Translations under genes and position numbers: made by a program
Source: Saprospiraceae bacterium
Lineage (GTDB): Bacteria; Bacteroidota; Bacteroidia; Chitinophagales; Saprospiraceae
NCBI GenBank assembly: GCA_019187225.1
Contig: JABAQQ010000019.1
Coordinates: 124,001-188,000 of the forward strand
Direction: 5' to 3'
Length of the DNA stretch: 64,000 bases
Notes under the pieces: generated by a model
Database searches by the model: none
Told to the model about the DNA's origin: nothing
The model's input: only the letters and a program-made list of their open reading frames with translations
Part shown: positions 18,969-27,988 of the stretch, piece by piece
Position numbering within the stretch: the stretch's first letter is position 1
How the letters are laid out: each line of letters begins with the position of its first letter

Positions 18969-19910
18969 TCAACCCTCCGCTGCTGCAATTTTCTCTAAAA
19001 GCAATTCCGCCATCATTCGTTTGGATTCGTGCGTCCAGCCCGCGATATGAGGAGTTAACACTACATTTTCCAGTGTATGCAGCCTTGCGTAGAGTTGTCG
19101 TTCCGCTTCAGAAAATGTTGCGGTTTTTTCATTTTCAAAGACATCCAGACACGCGCCACCGATTCGCCCGTCCTCGAGCGCCGCTACCACATCCTCCGTT
19201 CTGACACATCCCCCGCGCGACGTATTGATGAGCACAAAACCGCGTTTGCAACGATCAATGAACTTGTTGTCAACCAGATGTCTGGTTTCTGCCGTCAGCG
19301 GCAGATGCAGGCTCACGATGTCGCTCCTCGTTTGAATATCACCCATTGTCGTTTCCTGCACCCACTCCATTGCAGCGGCGTAACCGGCGGGTTTGTACTT
19401 GTCGTAAGCCAGTACGGTCATTTCCATCCCCGCCAGTTTGCGGGCAAACTGGCCGCCCGTATGTCCGAACCCTACGATCCCGATGGTCTTGCCCCGCAAC
19501 TCCCAGCCCCGGTTGGCCTCGCGGCGCCAGTCATTCCGGCGCACTTCGCGGTCGACCCGGATCAGGTTGTTCGCCAGGGCGAGCAACATGCCAAGCGCCT
19601 GTTCGGCCACTGCATTGCGGTTGCCCTCCGGGCTGCTCACGACGGCCACGCCCCGTTCGGCTGCATAAGGGCGATCCACGATCTCCATTCCGGAGCCGAG
19701 TCGCCCGACGAAGCGAAGGCGGACGGCTGCGTCCAGGAATGCCCGGTCAACGATGATTTTGCTGTTGATGATAAGGCCTTCATAGCCGGGAATGATACGG
19801 CGCGTATCATCCAGGGTGATATCGGGCATAAAATCGCAGACAAACCCCATTTTCGCCAATCCTTCTGTCAAAAGCGGATGGCAATCATCCGTAATTAGCA
19901 CTCTTTTCAT
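18969..19910 (-). CDS. D-isomer-specific 2-hydroxyacid dehydrogenase
   Basis: NAD-dependent oxidoreductase of 313 residues, the family's usual length. The Rossmann motif is GIVGFGHTGGQFA near 143-155; the catalytic Arg lies in NTSRGG, the Glu in DVFENE, and the His in LTPHIAGW near the C-terminus. D-3-phosphoglycerate dehydrogenase-like and glyoxylate/hydroxypyruvate reductase-like members share these residues, so the substrate cannot be named. It is a single gene; upstream is a 318-bp region with a good promoter box on this strand about 300 bases away. Confidence 0.9.
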   Translation of the reverse strand: MKRVLITDDCHPLLTEGLAKMGFVCDFMPDITLDDTRRIIPGYEGLIINSKIIVDRAFLDAAVRLRFVGRLGSGMEIVDRPYAAERGVAVVSSPEGNRNAVAEQALGMLLALANNLIRVDREVRRNDWRREANRGWELRGKTIGIVGFGHTGGQFARKLAGMEMTVLAYDKYKPAGYAAAMEWVQETTMGDIQTRSDIVSLHLPLTAETRHLVDNKFIDRCKRGFVLINTSRGGCVRTEDVVAALEDGRIGGACLDVFENEKTATFSEAERQLYARLHTLENVVLTPHIAGWTHESKRMMAELLLEKIAAAEG

Positions 19911-20229
19911 GCTAATGAGTCATTGCGTTATCGAAGTCAAAATTTATCAGCCTCTTTTCAGCAAATACCAAACAGTCTACTTTTTGATGAGCAGAAGGCC
20001 GGCTTTCCGATAAGTCAATTGCGCTGTCGAAAATACGGCGCTCTGCAGACGCCTGAACCGGCCAATGAGTGAATGGCTATCGAGGGGTGGTGAATGCGCC
20101 CGCTGGGTTCGTGAAAGAATTGCCTCAAAGTTGGCGGTTCCAAAGGCTTGGCGGAAATTTGCCCCGCGCCGGGATTCTACGAACGTCCTGTCAGGTTTCG
20201 ACCGGCGGCAAAGATATTTAGACAAGCAT
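19911..20229. other. 319-bp divergent intergenic region
   Basis: It separates the minus dehydrogenase from a plus lipoprotein gene. Apart from one perfect -7 box for the minus strand (20208-20216), no supported gene is seen; open frames cross it on both strands but have no recognisable product. If the box is used, the dehydrogenase would have an unusually long leader of about 290 nt. Confidence 0.4.
20208..20216 (-). promoter_or_regulatory. -7 box TATCTTTGC facing the dehydrogenase
   Basis: Exact TAnnTTTGC match on the minus strand. No TTTG at the right distance upstream. It also lies only 14 bases before the plus-strand lipoprotein start. Confidence 0.45.
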
Positions 20230-20892
20230 ATGAAACACATCTTTTTTTCGATTCTGTCGGCTTTGGCCTTTTCCTTCTGCCAAACTGCCGAACCCGCAAA
20301 AAAACGCTCGCTCGAATGCTACGTTCGCTACCTCGAGCCTGAAGCCCAAACCCACGCCGAAGCCACCCTGCGCGAAGGTGACGTCAGTCTCCAGGCGATC
20401 CAGCCGCCGGACGGCATTCTTTACCAGGGCAGGGAAATGAAATTGCTGGCCGAACCGGTGATTTCTTTCCGCCTGGACAAACCCGGCAAATTCGAGGACA
20501 AACATGTGTTCTCCTGGAAAGACCCCAAAGGACAGGTGCAGCAATTCGACATGCAACTTTCCCCGATCCGCCAATTCGGCTTCGGGTCAAAAACACTTTC
20601 CCGCCAACAACCCGCCACCTTGCGCTGGGAAGGGGATGCATTGGTCAAAGGTGAAACGCTGGTTTTTATGTGGGAAAATGAGGCCCTGCGCAAAACCGTA
20701 CCCATGGAAGTGATCCAGGTCAGCGGCGAGCCGGCCATCGGGTTCCCGGCGGCCAAGATCGCTCAACTCGATCCGGGCCAATGGACTTATTATCTCGTGC
20801 GGAAAAGACTGATCAAAGCGGATATCAACGGCGTGGCGGCAAGTGGGATCATCGAGTATTACACGAAGTTGGATACGGTGCAGGTGAAGTGA
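20230..20892 (+). CDS. putative lipoprotein, function unknown
   Basis: Protein of 220 residues. A short signal peptide (KHIFFSILSALAFSF) ends at Cys17, which would be lipidated if AFSFC works as a lipobox. The rest is beta-rich, with KPGKFEDKHVFSWKDPKGQVQQF and similar segments, and no motif I recognise. ATG 20230 is chosen because it starts the signal peptide; an upstream in-frame ATG at 20065 would add 55 residues of basic, non-signal sequence. The OmpA/TPR gene follows 113 bases later in the same direction. Confidence 0.6.
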   Translation: MKHIFFSILSALAFSFCQTAEPAKKRSLECYVRYLEPEAQTHAEATLREGDVSLQAIQPPDGILYQGREMKLLAEPVISFRLDKPGKFEDKHVFSWKDPKGQVQQFDMQLSPIRQFGFGSKTLSRQQPATLRWEGDALVKGETLVFMWENEALRKTVPMEVIQVSGEPAIGFPAAKIAQLDPGQWTYYLVRKRLIKADINGVAASGIIEYYTKLDTVQVK

Positions 20893-21005
20893 GCCGGGTT
20901 TTTTCGGTCTTCTCTGAGGTGTCATCGCATATTGTTTAACATTCCGGTATTGTCTTCATGCCACCCAGCCCTCAAAAACCCCTACTTTTACCCCCAAAAA
21001 AGCAC

Positions 21006-23144
21006 ATGACCCGCTTGCGCAGCGTTTTTTGCCTCCTCATCTTTGCCCTTCTGTCGCCCGCACTCTGGGCGCAAAAAGCCGCCGAATGGAAAAAAAACGG
21101 CGAAAAAGCCTTTGCCAACGGGCGCTGGGCCGACGCACTCGCCCTGCTCAGCCAATACCAGCAGGAAAAACCCGGCGATCCCGCCGTACTCACCAAACTC
21201 GGCATCGTTCACTACCACCTGCACCAGGCCGGCAAGGCGCGGCAGTTCCTCGAATATGTGGCGAAACAAAATCCCGGTAGCCAGGACGCCGACCTCTTTC
21301 TCTACCTTGCCCGTACCCTGCACGGCCAGCAGGAATTCGAACGGGCCATTCCGGCCTATAAATCATTTCTGCGCGTCTGTGGCGAAAAACACCCCTTACG
21401 GGCGGGCGTAGCCGACCATATCCGCCGTTGCGTGAGCGGCATGGCGATCCGATCCAATGACAAAGTGGCATTGGTGGAAAATCTCGGCGACCGGGTGAAT
21501 ACGCCGGGCGACGAATTCGCGCCGCTTTTATCGCCCAACTATACCAACCGCCTCTATTTCTCAGCGGCCCGTGAAGGTACGGACGGCGGACGCCGCAACG
21601 ACGCCGGGCTCGCCGATTCGGTCGCGGGGCGTTGGTGCAGCGATATGTTCTTTACCAATCAGACTACGAGCGGTTGGGATTACGCCGTGCCGCTCGGCAG
21701 CCTGCTCAACACGCCGCGCCACGAAGTGGCGCTGAGTTTTGCAGGTAAGGGACAGGTGTTATTCTATTTTCGGGGATTCACGCTCTACAGCGGCGACATA
21801 TTTGCCGATACGGCCGGTCGCAAAGACGAATACGCGGTGACGCCACCTGCCTTTGTCAGCCCGATGAAAGCGGAAGAGGGCGATGGTAATCCTTTCTTTT
21901 TCAACGACACGACGCTGATCTTCTCAAGCCGCAGGGCGGGCGGCCAGGGTGGCCTCGATCTTTACATCACGACTTTTTCCGACAGCGCGTGGACGGAGCC
22001 GCGCAACCTCGGCCCGGCGATCAATTCGCCATACGACGAAGTGACGCCATTCCTCGCCCGGGACGGCCGTACACTCTATTTCAGCAGCAATCGCACGGAG
22101 AGCATAGGCGGGCTGGATGTGTTCAAAACCATTTTTGAAGACGACAAACTGGCTTGGCAAGCTCCTCTCAACCTCGGTACACCGGTCAATTCACCCGGCG
22201 ACGACGCCTGGTTCAGCCTTGCCGCCGATGGTCGCATGGCCTTCTTTTCTTCCGACCGCCTGGACAGTTACGGTGAGCGCGACCTGTACATCGTTTATTT
22301 TAAAGAACAAATGGCCGAGCAAGGCCGCACGAGCCAACCTCCTTCTTTCCTGGAAGCGGAGCGATTGGCTGCAACTGCGAAAAAATCTGACACGGGGATA
22401 CAGTCAGCCATGATCCCTTCCCTTTTTTACCATTCCGACCAAGATGTGCTTTCGCCTGATAATCTGAAAATTATCGAAGCAGCGGCAGCATTGGCGCGCC
22501 AACTACCCCAAGCGAAAGTAGCTGTCACCTGCCACACAGATGAAACGGGCGCAGCCAAGTTTGACCTCTATTACGGCATCAAACGCGCCGAAATGGTGGG
22601 TAGGGCGCTGACCGACCTCGGCGTGTCCGCAGGCCGGGTGTCGTTGTTCAGTTGCGGGCCAAATTACCCGCTTGTCCGAACGATCGTGGACGCAACGCCG
22701 AACCCCGCCGCCGCTGCCATGAACCGCCGTATCGAAATATCCCTGGTGGCCATAGGGGAAAAACTGCCGGTGGAGGTCAGCGTTCAACGCCCCGAAGTAT
22801 CGGAACTGATGGCCGCTCCGGGGGCAAAATTTTTTGACGAGAATATAAGAGGCGTATCGTTCCGGGTGGAAGTGGCGACGACGCGTCAGATACTGACCAA
22901 CGACGCGCTGGCGATGTTCAGCGATCTGATGATCGAAACGCAGCCGGGCGCGGGGTCGTATCGCTACACGGCGGGGCTGTTCAAACAATTCGACAAGGCC
23001 GTACAGTTGAGAAATGACCTCCAGAAACAAGGTTTCGCGGAGGCAACGGCGATCGCTTGTATCGAAGGCATCCGCATACCGAAAGCCGAAGCGGTGGGTT
23101 TGTTGAAAAAGTATCCCGACCTTGCTCCCTATATCAGAGGCTGA
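21006..23144 (+). CDS. OmpA-family protein with TPR and WD40-like propeller (PorE-like layout)
   Basis: Periplasmic or outer-membrane-associated protein of 712 residues. Order of parts: signal peptide (to about residue 23, SPALWAQ); TPR-like helices (residues about 25-140, EKAFANGRWADALALLSQYQ); a PD40/WD40-like propeller with repeats such as LIFSSRRAGGQGGLDLY, LYFSSNRTESIGGLDVF and AFFSSDRLDSYGERDLY; an OmpA-like peptidoglycan-binding domain (about 465-560) ; and a C-terminal SPOR-like segment. This layout matches T9SS component PorE and related gliding proteins (family knowledge). ATG 21006 begins the signal peptide; ATG 20958 would put 16 extra residues before it. A near-match promoter box TACTTTTAC lies about 11 bases upstream of this start. 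Its 3' end is partly duplicated downstream (23113-23215). gldH follows. Confidence 0.83.
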   Translation: MTRLRSVFCLLIFALLSPALWAQKAAEWKKNGEKAFANGRWADALALLSQYQQEKPGDPAVLTKLGIVHYHLHQAGKARQFLEYVAKQNPGSQDADLFLYLARTLHGQQEFERAIPAYKSFLRVCGEKHPLRAGVADHIRRCVSGMAIRSNDKVALVENLGDRVNTPGDEFAPLLSPNYTNRLYFSAAREGTDGGRRNDAGLADSVAGRWCSDMFFTNQTTSGWDYAVPLGSLLNTPRHEVALSFAGKGQVLFYFRGFTLYSGDIFADTAGRKDEYAVTPPAFVSPMKAEEGDGNPFFFNDTTLIFSSRRAGGQGGLDLYITTFSDSAWTEPRNLGPAINSPYDEVTPFLARDGRTLYFSSNRTESIGGLDVFKTIFEDDKLAWQAPLNLGTPVNSPGDDAWFSLAADGRMAFFSSDRLDSYGERDLYIVYFKEQMAEQGRTSQPPSFLEAERLAATAKKSDTGIQSAMIPSLFYHSDQDVLSPDNLKIIEAAAALARQLPQAKVAVTCHTDETGAAKFDLYYGIKRAEMVGRALTDLGVSAGRVSLFSCGPNYPLVRTIVDATPNPAAAAMNRRIEISLVAIGEKLPVEVSVQRPEVSELMAAPGAKFFDENIRGVSFRVEVATTRQILTNDALAMFSDLMIETQPGAGSYRYTAGLFKQFDKAVQLRNDLQKQGFAEATAIACIEGIRIPKAEAVGLLKKYPDLAPYIRG

Positions 23145-23215
23145 ACAAGTTCGTCATTGCTGTCATTTTGAGACATTGATCCCGACCTTGCACCCAATAT
23201 CACAGGCTAAACAAG
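23113..23215 (+). repeat. duplicated 37-nt 3' end of the OmpA gene
   Basis: Bases 23113-23149, spanning the last codons and stop of the OmpA gene, recur at 23179-23215 with 4 differences in 37 positions. Both copies are followed by a short TTTGAGACATT/TTTCAGACATT word. The second copy is non-coding and lies just before the gldH start. Confidence 0.85.
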
Positions 23216-23229
23216 CCGTTTCAGACATT

Positions 23230-23709
23230 ATGTTATTCCGCACCATACTTTTATTGGCAGTCGCTGCAGGCATCACTTCCTGCGAACAGAACATTTTTTT
23301 TTCTGAAAAGAAAGACATTCCCGGCGGGGTTTGGACCTACCGCGATACGTTGGATTTCGCGTTTACGGTGACCGACACGACGGAAATTTACAATATGTAC
23401 GTGGATTTCGAACACGCCGACACCTTTCCGAGTCAGAATATTTATCTGAAACTCTACACGCGTTTCCCCGACGGCAAGCGGCTGAGCCGCTCGCGCTCAT
23501 TCGATCTGTTCAATTCATTGGGTGAAACAGCCGGCAAATGCTCCGGAAAAACATGCCGGGTGCATAGTCTTTTGCAGGACAACGCCTACTTCAACCGCCC
23601 CGGCGAATACGTTATCACTCTCGCGCAGTTCATGCGGCGCGATTCATTGGAAGGCATTCGGATGGTTGGATTGGCCATCGAGCGCACAGGGAAAAAGCGC
23701 GTTAAATAG
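23230..23709 (+). CDS. gldH: gliding motility lipoprotein GldH-like
   Basis: Lipoprotein of 159 residues, the size of GldH, which is needed for gliding in Flavobacterium johnsoniae. The signal peptide ends in a clear lipobox GITSC. After it come VWTYRDTLDFAFTVTDT, YNMYVDFEHADTFPSQNIYLKLYTRFPDG and a C-terminal GIRMVGLAIE strand, matching the GldH pattern of a single beta-sandwich. ATG 23230 is the signal-peptide start; an upstream in-frame ATG at 23122 lies inside the OmpA gene. Its neighbour, the OmpA/TPR protein, also fits a gliding/T9SS context. The family is divergent, so the symbol is moderately certain. Confidence 0.72.
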   Translation: MLFRTILLLAVAAGITSCEQNIFFSEKKDIPGGVWTYRDTLDFAFTVTDTTEIYNMYVDFEHADTFPSQNIYLKLYTRFPDGKRLSRSRSFDLFNSLGETAGKCSGKTCRVHSLLQDNAYFNRPGEYVITLAQFMRRDSLEGIRMVGLAIERTGKKRVK

Positions 23710-23716
23710 GTTTTGC

Positions 23717-23751
23717 AAGTGGTGGCATGACTTTGAGTTTTGCCACCACTT
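23717..23751. terminator. hairpin between convergent gldH and blaR1-like genes
   Basis: AAGTGGTGGCA (23717-23727) pairs perfectly with 23741-23751 across a 13-nt loop. It is placed to end transcripts from both sides. Confidence 0.7.
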
Positions 23752-23752
23752 C

Positions 23753-23808
23753 TGCCTACTGCCACTGCCACTGCCCACTGCCCACTGCCACTGCCACTGC
23801 CCACTGTC
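23753..23808. repeat. CACTGCC tandem array at a convergent junction
   Basis: About eight copies of CACTGCC with length variants CACTGC, ending at the stop codon of the minus-strand gene. The same word forms the large array at 32347-32703. Confidence 0.85.
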
Positions 23809-26071
23809 AATCGCTCTCCGTCCAGTAAAAATTCCCGTTTTTCCCAAAATCTTTCCCCGTTTCGGCTTTGTAGAAATCTAGATACTTGCGGTGCAGGTCG
23901 TCGGATTGTTTCTTACCGTTGACTTTGAGTTCAGTGTTGGAGAGTTGGAACTGAAAATTGGAGGGATCAGTGATAAGACCATCCTGAACAAGTTTTTCCT
24001 TCAACACTTTGCCGAAGGCAGTTGAGCGGGCCTCCTCTTTTTTTGCCAGATTTCTTTGTTCGTACGCCCGCCGTTCCTGCCCGGCAGCCCATTTCTCTTG
24101 TTCTTTCGACCATTGCTTTTGTTCTTTTTGCCAGCGTTTTTGCTCTTTTTCCCATTCTTTCCGCTCCTGTTTCATTTCTTTTTGCGCAAGTTTCATTTCT
24201 TCTTCCCTCAAGCGACGCTGTTCTCGTACGATCTGCCGGTGCTCATCCCGAATGCGGTCAGCTTCGGCGCGGACCCGCGCTCTTTCCTCCATCAAACGGG
24301 CTTTGTCTTCTTCCGACAATTGAAAGTGCGGAAAATCTTCTAAGTTTTCCAGGTATCTCAAACTTTCCAGGCCTTTCAGGTTTTCCAATCCTCTCAGTCC
24401 GTCCAGATTTTTCAAACCTTCCAGCCCTTCAAAATGAAAACCACTTTCGGGGATAAAATGGTAAGAGTTGCCGTCATCGCCGTTCCAGTAGAAAAAACCG
24501 TTGCCCAAGCCCGGCATATCCAGTTCTTCTCCTTCTTCCAATTCGTCGCCATTGATCCATACCTGACCGTCTTTTACCTTGATCTCCGTCGGTTCGCCGT
24601 TGCGTTCGAATACAATGATGGTGTTGCCCTCATCGTCCTTAGTGGTGGAAATACGGGGCGGCATGGGCGGCACGGGTGGCATGGGCGCCGCGGACGGGTG
24701 GTCGGGTGAGAAAAAGAATATGCCGGGCGGCATGGGCGGAGCAGGCGGCATGGGCGCCACCGGGGCCCGCAATTCGCGTCGTAGTTCGTTCGTGAGGTCG
24801 CGGTGTTGATCGAATTCTGCGGCGGGGATTTCTTTGCCATCGATGTTCAGGCGGGTCAGTTTGCCGTCCTGGTATTCGGCTTCCACACGTTGTTTGTCGT
24901 CTTCACGGGTAATTTTGCGGATGCTTTTGGGTTTAGGCAATGAGTCCCTGGCGATTTGGTTTTCATTATTGTCCTCATTCTGGGCGCCGAACAAGACGGC
25001 AGGGAACTCGTTCATTTGGGCTAAAGCCGCTGTTAGTGTCGGAGCGTTGTTGGCACGTATGCCGACCAGGGTCAGCAGGGCAAGAAGTATGGCAGTTGCT
25101 GTGAATTTTTCCATGATTTGAGACTTTTGTTGTGGTTGGTTCAGGATACGCCGGACGCGCTCAAGCAGCAGCAGCGGACGGCCCGATCCGTGGAGGCCCA
25201 GCGCCAGAACAGGGGTAGACTTGGCCATTTCCTGCACCTGTACGAGCGCTTTTGCGAAAGCAATGCGGTTGCCTGTGGCGGCGAGTGCGTCGTCGTCGCA
25301 ACAGTTTTCGCGTTCGTTGCGAATTACTTGCGAAAGCCACCACACAGCAGGGTGATAGTAATAAAGGGTTTCGATGAATGCCTGGAAAAGATTGAATACC
25401 CAATCGCGACGGGCGATGTGTGCCATTTCGTGCGCCAGAATGGCTTCCACTTCCGCGAGACTCAGGCGATTGACCAGACCAATCGGCAGTAGTATGACAG
25501 GTTTGAGCCACCCGATGGCAACCGGCGCACGCACCAAAGCTGATTCGAGCAGTCGAACGGGCCGCATCATACCCAACCGCTTGCCAAGTGCGGTCATTTT
25601 TTCTTCCCAACCGGCATCTGCCAGGAGCATCCCGCTTTTACTTAAGCGGTTGACGTACCAAAGTCCGCTTGCCAACCGCAGCAGGAAAAACCCGAAACCG
25701 AGCATCCAGACGGCTACGATGAGCGGATAATTCGCTTCCAGCCAGGCAGATAAATTTTGCCAGAAGCTCGCTTCCGCCAGCCAGGCGACCGTAAAATTTT
25801 CCTCCGGTACCTGACTATAACCGGCAGTCACCAGGCTGGCTGGCGCTTCTGATACAGGTTGGTAGACCCAGCCGAACGTGACCAGGCCAAAAGTGAAAAA
25901 TGCCAACAGACTTCCGTAAGCTGCCCAATACCGTTGCTTCGCCGTTTGCAACCGGGGCAACAAAATGAGCAGCACGAGCGCCGCCAGAGCGCCTTGCCAA
26001 AGGGAGTGAACGAGCGTCCATCCAAGAGCGCGGACGATGGCTTCAGCAATGAAATTCGTCATGGTCGTCAT
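23807..26071 (-). CDS. BlaR1-family M56 antirepressor metallopeptidase
   Basis: Membrane sensor-protease of 754 residues that in this family inactivates the partner BlaI/MecI repressor. Several hydrophobic segments lie in residues 1-140, and the zinc motif HEMAH is at 214-218 with a downstream NERENCCDD segment supplying the third ligand. The C-terminal half is unlike beta-lactam sensors: no penicillin-binding domain, but Pro-rich PPMPP blocks, a run of LxNLxGL-type repeats (GLEGLKNLDGLRGLENLKGL), a long Glu/Lys/Arg/Gln coiled coil (about residues 590-690) and a basic end. The signal is therefore probably not a beta-lactam. It follows the blaI-like gene by 45 bases, as one operon. ATG 26071; ATG 26062 is an alternative. 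Confidence 0.88.
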   Translation of the reverse strand: MTTMTNFIAEAIVRALGWTLVHSLWQGALAALVLLILLPRLQTAKQRYWAAYGSLLAFFTFGLVTFGWVYQPVSEAPASLVTAGYSQVPEENFTVAWLAEASFWQNLSAWLEANYPLIVAVWMLGFGFFLLRLASGLWYVNRLSKSGMLLADAGWEEKMTALGKRLGMMRPVRLLESALVRAPVAIGWLKPVILLPIGLVNRLSLAEVEAILAHEMAHIARRDWVFNLFQAFIETLYYYHPAVWWLSQVIRNERENCCDDDALAATGNRIAFAKALVQVQEMAKSTPVLALGLHGSGRPLLLLERVRRILNQPQQKSQIMEKFTATAILLALLTLVGIRANNAPTLTAALAQMNEFPAVLFGAQNEDNNENQIARDSLPKPKSIRKITREDDKQRVEAEYQDGKLTRLNIDGKEIPAAEFDQHRDLTNELRRELRAPVAPMPPAPPMPPGIFFFSPDHPSAAPMPPVPPMPPRISTTKDDEGNTIIVFERNGEPTEIKVKDGQVWINGDELEEGEELDMPGLGNGFFYWNGDDGNSYHFIPESGFHFEGLEGLKNLDGLRGLENLKGLESLRYLENLEDFPHFQLSEEDKARLMEERARVRAEADRIRDEHRQIVREQRRLREEEMKLAQKEMKQERKEWEKEQKRWQKEQKQWSKEQEKWAAGQERRAYEQRNLAKKEEARSTAFGKVLKEKLVQDGLITDPSNFQFQLSNTELKVNGKKQSDDLHRKYLDFYKAETGKDFGKNGNFYWTESD

Positions 26072-26116
26072 GTGTCATTAATGGTAATTGGAGTAATTAT
26101 CCGGACAATCCGACTG

Positions 26117-26542
26117 TTATTTTGGCTGTTGTTGTTCAATTTGAGCGATGAGTGCCTTGATCTCATCCAGTTCTTCGGCGCTGGCTTCGTGATTGCCGAG
26201 GGCTTGCAGCACCAGCCGCGCAGTGTTGCCACGGAAGGCATTGTCTACAAACTCCTGCAAGAGCAGCGATTGTGTGTCTTTTTCCCGTACGGCGGCAGTG
26301 TAGATATGGGTGCGTCCCTCCTCTTTACGGGTGACCAATCCTTTTTCAAACATGATTTGCATCAGTTTCAAAGTGGTGGTGTAACCGGCAGATTCTTTGG
26401 GTTTGACGTTGGCCGGAACGGACTTGCGGCTTTCACGTTGTTCATTGAGCAGGTCATTCACAGTGCGCACTGTGCTGGGCCCTTGTTCCCAAAGGATCTG
26501 GAGTATCTCGAGTTCGGAATCGGTCGGTCTGGCGATGGACAT
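26117..26542 (-). CDS. BlaI/MecI-family transcriptional repressor
   Basis: Winged-helix repressor of 141 residues. It opens PTDSELEILQILWEQGPSTVRTVNDLL and continues with the family's YTTTLKLMQIMFEKGLVTRKEEGRTHIYTAAV wing region; the C-terminal helices serve dimerisation. It pairs with the downstream M56 peptidase, which should cleave it on signal. Two palindromes placed over its own promoter (26595-26642) indicate autoregulation of the pair. ATG 26542 is the natural start. Confidence 0.93.
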   Translation of the reverse strand: MSIARPTDSELEILQILWEQGPSTVRTVNDLLNEQRESRKSVPANVKPKESAGYTTTLKLMQIMFEKGLVTRKEEGRTHIYTAAVREKDTQSLLLQEFVDNAFRGNTARLVLQALGNHEASAEELDEIKALIAQIEQQQPK

Positions 26543-26585
26543 GGTAAAACAGCGTTTGGCAGTTCAGTGGAGGCGAAAACTGAAC

Positions 26586-26642
26586 GCAAAGATTCTACGA
26601 AATATTTCGTAGTTCAAAATTTTTCTACGAAATTTTTCGTAG
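26586..26642 (-). promoter_or_regulatory. promoter and double operator of the BlaI-BlaR1 pair
   Basis: Minus-strand order: palindrome CTACGAAATTTTTCGTAG (26625-26642, one mismatch pair), -33-like TTTG (26615-26618), perfect palindrome CTACGAAATATTTCGTAG (26595-26612), -7-like AATCTTTGC (26586-26594). One operator fills the -33/-7 gap, the other lies just upstream; centres are 30 bp apart, close to three helical turns. Confidence 0.85.
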
Positions 26643-26654
26643 AACATGCAAGCG

Positions 26655-27968
26655 TCAATTTACAATGGACAAAATTTCACCGCGTAAAGCTGCAAGTGCC
26701 TCGAATTTTTCCTGGCTGGTTGCAGCAAAACGCCCGGCTTTTAGTCGCTCCGAAGTGCGGTGTGCCCAATCCATATATCCTTCGGTAAAAAAACCGAGTC
26801 CCGCAAGTACCAATACAATGAACCATCCTCCATTGTGCCAGCCGAGCAGTCCGGGCAGGAAGCGGTGCGCTGCCCAAAGTGCCAATGGGAAGGTGATCAG
26901 GCCGGCGAGCATCTTGACGGTGGAACTGTATCCGATGTAGAACCCCAGTTTTTTATTGAGCAACCAGGGGAGGTAACAGGGTAGGAACCAGAATATATAA
27001 CCGGCAATAAAAGGAAGAAAACCCGCAACCAATCGGAACGAATCGGCAAAAACCTGCCGGCCGGCGCCTGGCGCTGTCCACGATTTGACTCCAAGATCGG
27101 AGAGGCGGGCATTTTCGAGGGCGTCGAAATAGGAGGTCGTTTTAGCGCGGAGCGTTGTGTTGTCGAGTTGGGCCTCCGCCAATTGTTTTACCTTGAAGAA
27201 CAGGTCTTTGAACGAGGTGGACTGCTCGTTTCCCAATATTTCCTCCAACTGTGCGATGAATTTTTCTCCCGTTTCATCGCGGGTGTGTATGGTGAGGTTT
27301 GTGACGCGGCGTTGCAATTCGGCGGTAAAATCAACCACTGCCTGTTCGGGGTTCTTTTGCCAGGCGTCCGCCCAATCGCGCGGCCACACCGCTTCGCCGC
27401 AATTGACCACGACGTTGCTGCGGAACAAATGGGGCGCAGAGTAAGACAAGCCGACCGGGATTATTTTCAGATCGAGGTTCCAGTTGTTGCGGCTCTCCGC
27501 GCCGAAAGAGATGCGGGCGGTTCCGGTCTTAAATTCACGCACCCAGCGGTTCATCCAACTCGTGCCTTCCGCGGCGATGAAGAGCACGCCGTTTTTCTCC
27601 AAATGCTGGAATGACTGTTTAAATGCGGAAGCGTTGTTGCGTTCCTGGCCTTCCGCCACATCTTCGCGGCGTTTGACGGGGATACAAAAAAGCCGCGTCA
27701 GCAACCAATTGCTCAACGGATGTTTGAACAATCCGTAGTTGGCGAGAAAAAACATTTCCTGGCGGACGGGCATGCCGGGATTGAACACGTCCATCAGGGT
27801 ACTGGGATGGTTGGTGATGACGATGGCGGGGCCATCGAAACGGTAGTTCTCCAGACCCAACACCAGGCGCCGGCGGAAGAAAACGCTGATGCCCAACCAA
27901 CCCAATACGCGAAAGAAAAAATAGATCAGGCGCAGAACAGGGTGCAGGCGAATATTGCGGTACGGCAT
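26655..27968 (-). CDS. PlsC-type acyltransferase, membrane-bound
   Basis: Lysophospholipid/glycerolipid acyltransferase family protein of 437 residues. The catalytic HxxxxD-type motif is NHPSTLMD near residue 49, and an EGTSW motif near residue 125 fits the phosphate-binding block. The C-terminal third holds several hydrophobic helices (FLPFIAGYIFWFLPCYL, LITFPLALWAAHRFL), longer than a plain PlsC (about 240 residues). ATG 27968 is chosen: a promoter box lies at 27989-27997, and the longer frame would start with a TTG inside it. Acyl donor and acceptor are unknown. Confidence 0.85.
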   Translation of the reverse strand: MPYRNIRLHPVLRLIYFFFRVLGWLGISVFFRRRLVLGLENYRFDGPAIVITNHPSTLMDVFNPGMPVRQEMFFLANYGLFKHPLSNWLLTRLFCIPVKRREDVAEGQERNNASAFKQSFQHLEKNGVLFIAAEGTSWMNRWVREFKTGTARISFGAESRNNWNLDLKIIPVGLSYSAPHLFRSNVVVNCGEAVWPRDWADAWQKNPEQAVVDFTAELQRRVTNLTIHTRDETGEKFIAQLEEILGNEQSTSFKDLFFKVKQLAEAQLDNTTLRAKTTSYFDALENARLSDLGVKSWTAPGAGRQVFADSFRLVAGFLPFIAGYIFWFLPCYLPWLLNKKLGFYIGYSSTVKMLAGLITFPLALWAAHRFLPGLLGWHNGGWFIVLVLAGLGFFTEGYMDWAHRTSERLKAGRFAATSQEKFEALAALRGEILSIVN

Positions 27969-27988
27969 CGCATCGGGATTTTGACCCG

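Noticed and set aside
19977..20240. 87-residue minus-strand gene in the divergent region
   Set aside because: Its first codons lie upstream of the promoter box on the same strand, and the translation is basic and non-descript with no recognisable motif.
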